A DNA stretch of 64,000 nucleotides, taken from Thermoactinomyces intermedius. GTDB taxonomy: Bacteria > Bacillota > Bacilli > Thermoactinomycetales > Thermoactinomycetaceae. Position numbers and translations under genes: made by a program. The notes beneath the pieces are model-generated. The model did not search any database, was not told where the DNA came from, and worked only from the letters and a program-made list of their open reading frames with translations. The stretch lies in the NCBI RefSeq assembly GCF_016055025.1, contig NZ_JAECVW010000006.1; one strand, given 5' to 3'. Within the stretch, counting starts at the first letter, position 1. Each line of letters begins with the position of its first letter. Shown piece after piece: positions 24,979 through 32,863 of the stretch.

Positions 24979-26133
24979 CTACAGAAGATCTGATGTTTCA
25001 CGGCGATCCACCCTGACTTTGGCCTGCCGGGTTTGGAAATCCCAACGGGGATAGTAAGCGTTTTTCACCAGCAGATTGGGCCCGGCACAACGTGCTTCTT
25101 TGCAAAAACAATGAACTTCTTTGGCAACCGGACTGTTGAGCCAACGGTCAAACACATCGCTGAGCCGGTCCCGATGAATGTTTCCGAGCGGAGGAACATC
25201 CCCGAAGTCGGTCACAATCACATCCCCGGTGAAAACATTCACATTCAACCGGTTGCGTCCGTCCGGATCCTGGCGGACGGTCACGTTGTCCTCCTGATGC
25301 AGACGCCTCCACAATTCGCGGTCTTCTTCCCGGTCACTGCACGGATAAAAAGGAAGGGTTCCAAACAAAATCCATACGTCTGGATGCCGGTGGTCCAACA
25401 GTTTCCACACGGTTTCCCGATATTCATCCAGGCTCAAAAGCTCCATGTTTTTGGCAAAGTCACTGGGGTACAAAGGATGGACTTCATGCCGTTTGCATCC
25501 CATTTCTGCAACGGTTTGGTGCATTTTTTCAATATATTTGGCCGTAAACGGGCTCAAGAGGGATTCCGCCGAAACAAAAACCCCCCGTTTTGAAAGCTCA
25601 CGGGCATTATCGATCATCTGTTCATACAACCGGTCCGCCACTTTCGGGTTGATTTCCTTTCCGAAGTTTTTAAAGGCCATCCGGTAAAAATCTTTTTCAT
25701 CCCGGTAATTATATGAAATATGCAGGACATCCAAATCGTCAATCCAATCCAGATACCGGTTCAGCGGCAACGTAAGATTGGAATTCAATTGCGTGTAGAT
25801 CCCGCGCTCCTTGCAATATTTCAACAAGGGTTGGATGGTGTTTTGGACGACTTTGGGATTTAAAACCGGCTCTCCGCCGGTGATGCTGACCGTTTGTAAG
25901 GTATCGATCTCCTCCAAAGCCGCAATCAATTGTTCGACCGGAATCGGAATGCCTTCCCTTTCCACCAGTTCCTCCCCGACCGCACAATGTTCACAGCGAA
26001 GATTACACAACTGTGTCACTGTGAATTCCACGCTTGTCAATTCGTACCTGCCTTTTTCAACTCTTGTATACCAAGGGTCCCAAGGATCCCAATCAGGTGT
26101 CAGTTCTTTTTTTTCATTTGTCATACTTATCAT
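24979..26133 (-). CDS. yfkAB: Radical SAM/CxCxxxxC protein YfkAB
   Basis: 384 aa. The start is ATG 26133, 8 nt after AAAGGAG; an upstream ATG is only 2 nt from it. The radical SAM cluster site is CNLRCEHC in TQLCNLRCEHCAVGEEL, followed by the SAM-binding SITGGEPVLNPK. The C-terminus carries CFCKEARC, the CxCxxxxC motif by which I recognise the YfkAB family. Function is unknown; the family is conserved in Bacillales. The upstream 247 bp contain nothing else clear. Confidence 0.85.
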   Translation of the reverse strand: MISMTNEKKELTPDWDPWDPWYTRVEKGRYELTSVEFTVTQLCNLRCEHCAVGEELVEREGIPIPVEQLIAALEEIDTLQTVSITGGEPVLNPKVVQNTIQPLLKYCKERGIYTQLNSNLTLPLNRYLDWIDDLDVLHISYNYRDEKDFYRMAFKNFGKEINPKVADRLYEQMIDNARELSKRGVFVSAESLLSPFTAKYIEKMHQTVAEMGCKRHEVHPLYPSDFAKNMELLSLDEYRETVWKLLDHRHPDVWILFGTLPFYPCSDREEDRELWRRLHQEDNVTVRQDPDGRNRLNVNVFTGDVIVTDFGDVPPLGNIHRDRLSDVFDRWLNSPVAKEVHCFCKEARCAGPNLLVKNAYYPRWDFQTRQAKVRVDRRETSDLL

Positions 26134-26380
26134 GGCCATTGCTCCTTTTAACCAGCCTGCAATACATGAAACACTGTGTATGAATATAACGCAACGATCT
26201 TTCGGGCGCAATGCCCGCTTATTTTTACAAAAAGCTTCCGTATGTAACAAACCGGTCGATCTGTTTCTTTAATTTAACCCCATTATTACATGTACTTTAC
26301 ATTTACCCGAAATCAAAGACAAACCATTCCCGGGGCCGCTATAATAAAATCAACAAAGAGGTCACGGAGGGAAAACACCA

Positions 26381-26476
26381 ATGAATCACGCATCGGTTGG
26401 ATTATTTAACGCAGTGTTGATGAGTGTTCCGGTTTGGACGATGATTTACTTCGGCATCCGCTTGCTGGCCGGCTGA
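26381..26476 (+). CDS. Tiny hydrophobic peptide 1 (31 aa), paralogue of the next gene
   Basis: ATG 26381 is 9 nt after ACGGAGGG and a TATAAT lies at 26340-26345, so expression signals are convincing for such a short frame. The peptide reads MNHASVGLFNAVLMSVPVW then TMIYFGIRLLAG: a single membrane-spanning helix. It shares GLFNAVL, a Ser-(Val/Ile)-Pro and a final YGI/FGI-LL with the 29-aa peptide that follows. No known family is recalled. A small membrane-acting or regulatory peptide is possible. Confidence 0.65.
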   Translation: MNHASVGLFNAVLMSVPVWTMIYFGIRLLAG

Positions 26477-26530
26477 ACCTGATCATACACAGAAACCAAT
26501 TCACTGGAGAATTCACGGGAGGTATGCCAG

Positions 26531-26620
26531 ATGAAACCAATGGCAGGATTATTTAACGCGGTGTTATTAAGCATTCCATGTTGGGGACTGATCGGTTATG
26601 GAATTAGTTTGTTGGTATAA
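26531..26620 (+). CDS. Tiny hydrophobic peptide 2 (29 aa), paralogue of the previous gene
   Basis: ATG 26531 follows GGGAGGT. The peptide has MKPMAGLFNAVLLSIPCW then GLIGYGISLLV, aligning with peptide 1 over its whole length (GLFNAVL, S-I/V-P, Y-G-I-LL). A strong terminator follows 15 bp later, closing a two-gene unit. Duplication with conservation of the hydrophobic core and both start signals argues for real translation. Not recognised as a known small protein. Confidence 0.65.
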   Translation: MKPMAGLFNAVLLSIPCWGLIGYGISLLV

Positions 26621-26634
26621 TCAGTGGATCTTAT

Positions 26635-26677
26635 AAACGCCTTCATCCGGGAAAACAAGGATGAAGGCGTTTTTTAT
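26635..26677 (+). terminator. Strong terminator after the tiny peptide pair
   Basis: Perfect 14-bp arms AAACGCCTTCATCC / GGATGAAGGCGTTT around a 10-nt loop, then TTTTTATTTA. Confidence 0.88.
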
Positions 26678-26743
26678 TTACTCCGTTTTTCCTCTCCTTT
26701 ATAATAACTCTTTAGATAGAAGCAGAGAAGAGGTGAAGCCGCG

Positions 26744-27178
26744 ATGAGCATCGGACCAGCCTGGCTGCAGTGGATCTATTTGTTCTTTTGGATTGGTTTT
26801 CTCGTTTTTCTCGCCATTGGCGGTTATTTTATGTTTCGCAAGTTTTTAAAAGCCCTTCCCAAAGAAGATGGAAAATCGGTTCTTGATTGGCAGGAATATT
26901 ACATAAAAGAAACCCTTCATTTGTGGAATCAGGAGCAAAAAGAACTTTTAAACGAACTTGTCCAGCCGGTCCCCCAATTGTTCCGGGATGTGGCCAAACA
27001 AAAGATTGCGGCAAAAATCGGGGAATTGGCTTTGAAAGACCAAGCCGAGTCATTACATGAGGAATATATTATCCGCGGTTATATTCTGGCCACCCCGAAA
27101 CGGGACCACAAGTGGCTCATCAAAAAACTGAAAGAAAAACAGATTGATCTTTCCAAATACCAACATCTTTTGGAATGA
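26744..27178 (+). CDS. DUF2621 (YneK-like) membrane-anchored protein
   Basis: 144 aa. A single N-terminal helix (WLQWIYLFFWIGFLVFLAIGGYFMF) is followed by RKFLKALPKEDGKSVLDWQEYYIKETLHLW, ELVQPVPQLFRDVAKQKIAAKIGE and ATPKRDHKWLIKKLKEKQIDLSKY. This matches my memory of YneK/DUF2621 proteins of Bacillales. Topology indicates a cytoplasmic or extracytoplasmic helical domain tethered to the membrane. Function unknown. It has its own ribosome binding site AGAAGAGGTG. Confidence 0.75.
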   Translation: MSIGPAWLQWIYLFFWIGFLVFLAIGGYFMFRKFLKALPKEDGKSVLDWQEYYIKETLHLWNQEQKELLNELVQPVPQLFRDVAKQKIAAKIGELALKDQAESLHEEYIIRGYILATPKRDHKWLIKKLKEKQIDLSKYQHLLE

Positions 27179-27190
27179 CACGGAAAAAAC

Positions 27191-27219
27191 TTGCCACTTC
27201 CCGCTCAACGTGGTAAACT
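27191..27219 (+). promoter_or_regulatory. Predicted promoter of the cold-shock gene
   Basis: TTGCCA (27191-27196), a 17-bp spacer and TAAACT (27214-27219). The start codon is about 125 nt further on, leaving a long leader as in cold-shock genes. Confidence 0.55.
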
Positions 27220-27348
27220 TAGGTACATAATGAGTTAAAAAGCTGGTATCGTAAGTCAAGTTTCATCTTGTGGCCTCTTGTTTCGAAACAATAGGTTTTC
27301 AAGTGCTTGAGTTTGGCCGCTTTTTAATGGAAAGAAGGAGGCCCTGAG

Positions 27349-27558
27349 ATGAAGGGAACAGTGAAATGGTTTAACGCCGAAAAAGGTTATGGATTCATTG
27401 AACGCGAAGACGGCGGAGATGTATTTGTTCATTATTCGGCCATTCAATCTGAAGGATTCAAAACACTTGAAGAAGGCGAACCTGTTGAATTCGACATTGT
27501 GGAAGGAGACCGCGGTCCCCAATCTGCCAATGTCGTACGTTTGAACTCCGTACGCTGA
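27349..27558 (+). CDS. Cold-shock protein (CspA family)
   Basis: 69 aa single cold-shock domain that binds single-stranded nucleic acid. RNP1 (KGYGFIE) and RNP2 (VFVHYSAI) are visible in the standard places, and the chain starts MKGTVKWFNAEKGYGFI. ATG 27349 follows AAGAAGGAGG. It has a long untranslated leader (about 27226-27348) and its own terminator, the usual arrangement for temperature-responsive csp mRNAs. Which csp paralogue cannot be decided. Confidence 0.95.
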   Translation: MKGTVKWFNAEKGYGFIEREDGGDVFVHYSAIQSEGFKTLEEGEPVEFDIVEGDRGPQSANVVRLNSVR

Positions 27559-27573
27559 TTCAACACAGACAAC

Positions 27574-27606
27574 AAAGCACTTTCCAATGGAAAGTGCTTT
27601 TTTCAT
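27574..27606 (+). terminator. Terminator after the cold-shock gene
   Basis: Perfect arms AGCACTTTCC / GGAAAGTGCT with a 3-nt loop, followed by TTTTTTCATC. Confidence 0.85.
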
Positions 27607-27612
27607 CTTTTT

Positions 27613-27915
27613 TCAAATCATCCGCAGCAGTGCTTGCCGTCCGGTCATCCCCGGCTTGATTCCTTTCTCCTCCGCCGTATGCGTGACCGATTCCAGCGGT
27701 GCATCCAACAACTGCTCCAAGGTTCGGACCCCCAGCGCCCGCGCCGCAATGATATTCCGCTCCGAAAGCCGTTCATTTAACAACGCGACATCCAAAGCAC
27801 CACACATAATATATCCTTTATCGGTCGTAATCACCAACAAGGTTGTTTTCGGCAATTTGACTTCGATTCCCAAAACTTGCTTTCCTTCAATATCCAAAGG
27901 TTTCAATTGGATCAT
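27613..27915 (-). CDS. yunC: DUF1805 family protein YunC
   Basis: 100 aa. The text GYIMCGALDVALLNERL, RALGVRTLEQLLDAPLESVTHTAEEKGIKPGMTGRQALLRM matches YunC of B. subtilis very closely as I recall it. Function unknown. It is followed by a small acidic gene and yunD on the same strand, an order reminiscent of the yunC-yunD neighbourhood. Confidence 0.88.
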   Translation of the reverse strand: MIQLKPLDIEGKQVLGIEVKLPKTTLLVITTDKGYIMCGALDVALLNERLSERNIIAARALGVRTLEQLLDAPLESVTHTAEEKGIKPGMTGRQALLRMI

Positions 27916-27991
27916 CCGATTCCCTCCTCATGCGAACCGTTTTTATACAATGTATGTGCCACAAACGGTGCATGTGAGGAAATCTTCCGGA

Positions 27992-28249
27992 TCAATGATA
28001 ACGGGTGACCGGGGAAACCGAACGCAAACGGGGCAATTTCCCGTCCTGAACCATTTTCAGCTTCAACATTTCGACCAGATAAACTCCCAGCATTTGCGTG
28101 ATTTCATCATCATCCATCTGCTCAATGAGCTGCATCATATGTTCACGGGACTGCTCCTCCAGGATGCTGAGTACAATGGCCACGGCATCTTCTTCATCAT
28201 CATTTAATTGATCGCGATACAAATCGTAAACTTCATCCACAAAACTCAT
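27992..28249 (-). CDS. Small acidic protein beside yunD (possibly DUF6154)
   Basis: 85 aa. Starts MSFVDEVYDLYRDQLNDDEEDAVAIVLSILEEQ and continues as an acidic helical chain with a basic C-terminus (VSPVTRYH). It resembles short proteins that I recall being annotated DUF6154 near yunC and yunD, but I am unsure. ATG follows GGAGG. Lying between yunC and yunD on the same strand, it is probably cotranscribed. Confidence 0.55.
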   Translation of the reverse strand: MSFVDEVYDLYRDQLNDDEEDAVAIVLSILEEQSREHMMQLIEQMDDDEITQMLGVYLVEMLKLKMVQDGKLPRLRSVSPVTRYH

Positions 28250-28297
28250 GCAACAACCTCCAAATCCTTATTGAATTCATGGGACTTACGTTCGTTC

Positions 28298-29743
28298 TCA
28301 GTTGCCGGCTTTGAAAAACCTGCGTTCTTTGCATCGTTCGACGGCCACCGGTTTCTTAAGCTGATAAGCCAGCAAATCCCGCAAAAACTCAGGAAGAAAG
28401 TACTTGATTAACCTCGCGTTTTTTAAAGACAGATAACCGGCCCCGAATATAAACATATCAATCATGCCCACCAAATAGGTTTCCTCTTCTTTCCATTCCC
28501 CTTTTTCCCCAAACCGGATGGATGTAATCTTTTGATACGGCTTGCGCTTCGGGTCAAACCGCACCTCGATTCCCGATACACTCAGGGTCCCCAAAATTTC
28601 TCCGCGAAAGCCGAAACCGCGGATCGGTTTTTGTTGAAACTCTGAAAGCAGAGACTCTTCCAGCGCATTTTTCAAATCCCTTCCGCTGATTTCAACCAAC
28701 ACCGGATTAATCGGATGCGGACACGTCTGGTGAATCATTTCCAAGGTAACTGTTCCTTTGGGCAAATCACACAATAATTGACCGCTGTTGACCAAGGCCA
28801 CATCCGCCCCGACCCAATCCCGGATACTGTCCGCCAACAAATTGGCAAAAGGCGACTCCGCATTCCAGTCGACGGTGAGCGGTTCCTCCAAACGGGCAAC
28901 GGGTTGGGCCAAGTTTTGCTCGGCCCGCTCTTTGTAGCGGCGAATCAACAAATTGATGCTTTCATCAGGCACCTGCCCTGCCAGATCATGGCAGCATGCG
29001 GTTACATCCTGAACCGACCGGGTGGTTTCATCAAAGAAAACCGTCACTTGGCCGACCGCCTGCCCGAATTTACCCGCTGCAGCCAAATATGTATTTCGCA
29101 CTTTCTCGGCTTTTTCCAGCAAGTGATGGGTATGTGCGCCAATGATGATGTCGATTCCGTCAATTTGTTCGGCCAGCTTCCGGTCGTTTCCCAAACCCAA
29201 ATGGGAAAGCAATACAATGATGTCCGCCTGGTTGCGCAATGATTCAACCATTTGCCCAAGGATGGCCAAAGGATTTTTCACCTGCCAGCCCATCATTTCA
29301 TACACCCGGGGATAAGGGATCGTCGCCGCCAGAAAACACACACGGATGCCGCCGGCATCTTTCCATTCGTAAGGAACAATCCAATCCGGCCGTTCCACCC
29401 CGTTTACATCAAAAACATTGGTGGACACCACCGAAAAAGGCGCATCATCATACAACATCCCCAATTGTTCTTTGGAAAAGGTCAACAGTTCATTGTTGCC
29501 AAAAGTAACCATATCGTAACCGGTTCTCTCCAGCAAAGCGCGGTTGACCCTGCCGTCGGTCCCTTCGGTTTCCAACCGGAACCGGTCCATATGGTCCCCG
29601 ATATCCAAAAGAAAATGCGGTTCTCCTTTTTCTTCGAATTGCTTCTGCAACAAATCCACTTGCGTGTAAATCTTCCCGGCCTGATCCAAATGACTGTGCA
29701 AGTCGTTGGTATGCAATAGATGAATTCGTTTCAATCGGCTCAA
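28298..29743 (-). CDS. yunD: Metallophosphoesterase/5'-nucleotidase family protein YunD
   Basis: 481 aa. N-terminal metallophosphatase motifs LLHTNDLHSHL, DIGDHMDR, FGNNE (GNNEL), HLGLGNDRKLA and IGAHTHHLLEKA coordinate the two metals, and a C-terminal 5'-nucleotidase domain begins near VDWNAESPFANLLADSIRDW with VALVNSGQLLCDLP. It probably cleaves a nucleotide or sugar nucleotide, but lacks an obvious signal peptide, so acts in the cytoplasm. yunD is known to sit with yunC in Bacilli. Confidence 0.85.
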   Translation of the reverse strand: MSRLKRIHLLHTNDLHSHLDQAGKIYTQVDLLQKQFEEKGEPHFLLDIGDHMDRFRLETEGTDGRVNRALLERTGYDMVTFGNNELLTFSKEQLGMLYDDAPFSVVSTNVFDVNGVERPDWIVPYEWKDAGGIRVCFLAATIPYPRVYEMMGWQVKNPLAILGQMVESLRNQADIIVLLSHLGLGNDRKLAEQIDGIDIIIGAHTHHLLEKAEKVRNTYLAAAGKFGQAVGQVTVFFDETTRSVQDVTACCHDLAGQVPDESINLLIRRYKERAEQNLAQPVARLEEPLTVDWNAESPFANLLADSIRDWVGADVALVNSGQLLCDLPKGTVTLEMIHQTCPHPINPVLVEISGRDLKNALEESLLSEFQQKPIRGFGFRGEILGTLSVSGIEVRFDPKRKPYQKITSIRFGEKGEWKEEETYLVGMIDMFIFGAGYLSLKNARLIKYFLPEFLRDLLAYQLKKPVAVERCKERRFFKAGN

Positions 29744-29780
29744 GAAAATCCCCTCACCCCTGTTTTTGGCTGCGACATTC

Positions 29781-30653
29781 TCACAACTCTTCGAAAAAAG
29801 TCAGCTGTCTCGGAGCCAGTCCGCTAAAGGTAAGATTCAGTTTGCCAATCATCTGCTTGGCATTTCCGGCTGCGTCCCCTTGTGAGTTGTTGTTGAAAAG
29901 CACGGTCACCTGACCTGTCCGGTGCTTTAACTGCTCGATGATATGTTTCCATTCATCCAATTCTTCGTCCGAATAGCGGTACGCATACCGCACATCCCGC
30001 CAGTTGGGTTGCCCGGTGTTGTTCCATCCTTCCAAATTCCTTCCGTGCATGCGGATGAGGGCATGCTGCGGATGGGTGACTTCGACAACCGGAGGAACCG
30101 ATCCTTCCCCCGCCTGGGGTTCATCGCAAATGGTATGGATCAGTTTTTCCTCCCGCAAAAAACGAAGGGTGGAAGATTTAAACCGGGGTAAAAACCAGCT
30201 TTGATGCCGGAACTCAATCGCCACCGGATAATCACGAAATGCTTCGCGAACCCGCCGGATATATTTCACATGCTTTTTGGTGCAGTCAAACCACGGTGGA
30301 AACTGAAACAGCAACATCGACAATTTTCCATGTTTGATCAACGGTTCCACCGAATCTTTCATTTCCTCCACCAGCTCCATCCACGTCCGGACCGGAGCAC
30401 GCTCCAGGCGGCCATGTCCGGTCAGCTCCCGGTAAGCCTTCACCACAAACCGGAAAGAAACCGGTGTTTCCTGTGCCCAACGCTCCATCCTGTCCGGCGG
30501 GGCAATGGCATGGAATGTACTGTCCAATTCAACCACCGGAAAATGACCGGCATAAATGGCCAGTTTCTCATGGGACCGGGTTCCGGGCGGATAGATGTCA
30601 TGGTCGCCCCACCCGCATAAACCCACCTGAACCGGGTTTATGATTTCGCTCAT
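29781..30653 (-). CDS. yunF: DUF72 family protein YunF
   Basis: About 290 aa from ATG 30653 behind GGCGGAGG; the in-frame codon at 30674 is part of the leader. The chain begins with the DUF72 opening VQVGLCGWGDHDIYPPG and has FRFVVKAYRELTGHG, FQFPPWFDC, IEFRHQSWF and LIRMHGRN, as in YunF and related TIM-barrel proteins. Function unknown. Clustering with yunC and yunD supports the name. Confidence 0.85.
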   Translation of the reverse strand: MSEIINPVQVGLCGWGDHDIYPPGTRSHEKLAIYAGHFPVVELDSTFHAIAPPDRMERWAQETPVSFRFVVKAYRELTGHGRLERAPVRTWMELVEEMKDSVEPLIKHGKLSMLLFQFPPWFDCTKKHVKYIRRVREAFRDYPVAIEFRHQSWFLPRFKSSTLRFLREEKLIHTICDEPQAGEGSVPPVVEVTHPQHALIRMHGRNLEGWNNTGQPNWRDVRYAYRYSDEELDEWKHIIEQLKHRTGQVTVLFNNNSQGDAAGNAKQMIGKLNLTFSGLAPRQLTFFEEL

Positions 30654-30755
30654 CTTTCCTCCGCCTTTCCCCAATTCAACAAAAGACTAAATATCTTTTA
30701 TTTTACCATTTGTATAAAGCAAAAAAAATGAAAGGCATCCGGAACCCCCCTCTCC

Positions 30756-30834
30756 GCCGGCAACCAAAAACTGGGAAAGGGGCGCAAGCGGCTTCCCGCT
30801 TTGAAATCCGGCATAGACTTTCTATTTATAGAAA
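30756..30834 (+). promoter_or_regulatory. Structured GC-rich element plus palindrome upstream of the JAMM-like gene
   Basis: GCCGG (30756-30760) can pair with CCGGC (30808-30812), enclosing a perfect small hairpin AAGCGG-CTTC-CCGCTT (30786-30801). Next comes a palindrome TTTCTATTTATAGAAA (30819-30834) just before a TATAAA-like box (30835-30840). Could be an operator near a promoter; significance uncertain. Confidence 0.35.
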
Positions 30835-30889
30835 TATAAAATAATGGCAGACTCCTTTAAATGCAAATTCCGATGAGGGGGCCGGATTC

Positions 30890-31297
30890 ATGCCGTCCTA
30901 TTATACCATTCATCAGCATGTCGTAGAGCAAATCAAAGAGTATTGCTATAAAAAATACCCTGACGAAGGGTATGGTTTTTTAGCGGGACATCTCACCACC
31001 ATCACGCATTTTTTTCCCGTTCCCAGCCAAAACCGCACACCTTGTTCATTGGAACCGGAACCCAGCGCCTATTTTGACATCATTAAACAAATCCGTTCCA
31101 ATCAATTGGAGTGGCTGGGCGTCATGCGTTCACACCCGCTGACTCAAGCCTACCCCTCAAACCGGGATCTGTCTGCATGGAGTTTTGCAAACAAAAGCTT
31201 GTGGATCATGTCCTTAAAGGATAAAGAAATGCAATTTTGCGCTTACTATATACATGATCGCAAAGCCATTCCGCTCATGTTTAAGATCATCGAATGA
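30890..31297 (+). CDS. JAB1/MPN (JAMM-like) protein lacking one zinc ligand
   Basis: 135 aa MPN-fold protein. The catalytic Glu is at 26 (DEGYGFLAG) and the JAMM signature spans GVMRSHPLTQAYPSNRD: His82, Ser90 and Asp93 are in place, but the first ligand of HxHx7SxxD is Arg80. The nucleotides (CGT) read clearly as Arg. Many bacterial JAMM proteins are Mec+/RadC-type hydrolases with the full motif; this one may be inactive or use another metal site. It sits 22 bp before pncB and probably shares its transcript. Confidence 0.7.
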   Translation: MPSYYTIHQHVVEQIKEYCYKKYPDEGYGFLAGHLTTITHFFPVPSQNRTPCSLEPEPSAYFDIIKQIRSNQLEWLGVMRSHPLTQAYPSNRDLSAWSFANKSLWIMSLKDKEMQFCAYYIHDRKAIPLMFKIIE

Positions 31298-31319
31298 ATG
31301 TAGAACAGGAGTTTACACC

Positions 31320-32810
31320 ATGAATGAACAGATTTCAGCATTGCACACCGACAAATACCAACTGACAATGATGTATGCCCACTTTAAAAATGGAACCCAC
31401 CACCATCAGCGGGCATTTGATTTATATTTTCGCAAACTTCCTTTCGGCAACGGATATACGGTTTTCGCCGGGCTCGAAAGAGCCGTTCACTATTTGATGA
31501 ATCTGCGTTTTACGGAAGAGGACATTGAATATATCAAATCCTTTGACGAACCATTTGACCCGGCGTTTTTCGATTACCTGAGAAACTTTCGTTTCACCGG
31601 AAATATTTATGCCCTCCCGGAAGGAACCCTTACGTTCCCGGGAGTTCCCATGCTGCGTGCCGAAGGCTCCATCATTGAATTGCAATTAATCGAAACCGCG
31701 CTTCTCAATTTTATCGGCTTCCAAAGCCTGGTCGCAACCAAAGCGGCAAGAATCCGGCATGTGGCACCCGATGAACAGCTCATGGAATTCGGGACCCGGC
31801 GTGCACAGGAAAAAGACGCTTCCATCTGGGGCGCCCGCGCCGCTTATCTGGCCGGTTTTGATGCAACCTCGAACACATTGGCCGGGAAAAAATTCGGCAT
31901 CCCCACCAGCGGAACCCACGCCCATGCATGGATTCAGGATTTCCCGAGCGAATTGGAAGCGTTTCGCGCTTATGCCAAAGCATTTCCCGACCATTGTGTA
32001 CTTTTGGTGGACACTTACAACACCTTGCGAAGCGGCCTTCCGCATGCCATCCAAGTGGGAAAAGAACTCAAAAAACAAGGAAAAACCCTGAAGGGAATCC
32101 GGATCGACAGCGGGGATCTCGCTTATTTGTCCAAGCAAGCCCGCCGGATGCTGGATGAAGCCGGACTGACGGATACAAAAATCGTCGCCTCGAGCGACCT
32201 GGATGAATTCACGATTTTAAACCTGAAATCGCAAGGAGCTAAAGTGGATTCATGGGGAATCGGCACCAAACTGATCACGGCTTATGACACCCCCGCCTTG
32301 GGAGCCGTGTATAAAATGGTTTCCCGCTATGAAAACGGGGTGTGGGAACCCACGATCAAAATTTCTTCCAATCCGGCCAAAGTGACGACACCGGGCCGCA
32401 AAAACGTATACCGGATTCTCGACCGGAAAAACAAAGCACACGGTGACTTGCTCACACTCACCGATGAACGAATCGATGAAAACAAACCGCTCACGCTGTT
32501 CCATCCGGTTCACACGTTCCGTCGCAAAAAAATGAAGCGTTTTAAGGCGGTTCCGTTATTAAAACCAATTTTTCAAAACGGAAAACTGGTTTATGATCTC
32601 CCTTCACTCAGCGAGATCCGCGCTTATCACCGGGAACAGCTTTCCCAGTTTTGGGAAGAATATTTACGGATCTTAAACCCTGAAGAATATCATGTGAACT
32701 TGTCGACCAAACTTTGGAAAACGAAAGAAGAAATGATCCAAAAAGTGTATCAAACGATCAAAACCGAGGAAAACGGCCACACTGAATCATCCGATGATTC
32801 CACCCCGTGA
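31320..32810 (+). CDS. pncB: Nicotinate phosphoribosyltransferase (PncB)
   Basis: 496 aa from ATG 31320, 8 nt after ACAGGAG. It makes nicotinate mononucleotide from nicotinate and PRPP for NAD salvage. Visible family segments: LHTDKYQLTMMYAHFKNG, FGTRRAQ, SGTHAHAWIQDFP with the phosphorylated-His region, LLVDTYNTLRSGLPHAI, IRIDSGDLAYLSKQAR and WGIGTKLITAYDTPALG. Length fits the bacterial form. A strong shared terminator follows. A JAMM-like gene precedes it on the same strand. Confidence 0.93.
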   Translation: MNEQISALHTDKYQLTMMYAHFKNGTHHHQRAFDLYFRKLPFGNGYTVFAGLERAVHYLMNLRFTEEDIEYIKSFDEPFDPAFFDYLRNFRFTGNIYALPEGTLTFPGVPMLRAEGSIIELQLIETALLNFIGFQSLVATKAARIRHVAPDEQLMEFGTRRAQEKDASIWGARAAYLAGFDATSNTLAGKKFGIPTSGTHAHAWIQDFPSELEAFRAYAKAFPDHCVLLVDTYNTLRSGLPHAIQVGKELKKQGKTLKGIRIDSGDLAYLSKQARRMLDEAGLTDTKIVASSDLDEFTILNLKSQGAKVDSWGIGTKLITAYDTPALGAVYKMVSRYENGVWEPTIKISSNPAKVTTPGRKNVYRILDRKNKAHGDLLTLTDERIDENKPLTLFHPVHTFRRKKMKRFKAVPLLKPIFQNGKLVYDLPSLSEIRAYHREQLSQFWEEYLRILNPEEYHVNLSTKLWKTKEEMIQKVYQTIKTEENGHTESSDDSTP

Positions 32811-32826
32811 AAAAAAATCAGACAAA

Positions 32827-32858
32827 AAGGACCTGCTTTGGAGCAGGTCCTTCTTTTT
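32827..32858. terminator. Bidirectional terminator between pncB and aceA
   Basis: Stem AAGGACCTGCT / AGCAGGTCCTT around a 4-nt region, followed by TTCTTTTTTG on the plus strand and A-rich sequence on the other side. Serves two convergent genes. Confidence 0.85.
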
Positions 32859-32863
32859 TGGGA

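Noticed and set aside
30730..30820. Possible c-di-GMP or other known riboswitch
   Set aside because: Some stretches (GGCAACC, GGGGCGCAAGC) are reminiscent, but the conserved order and spacing do not fit and it precedes the promoter-like box.
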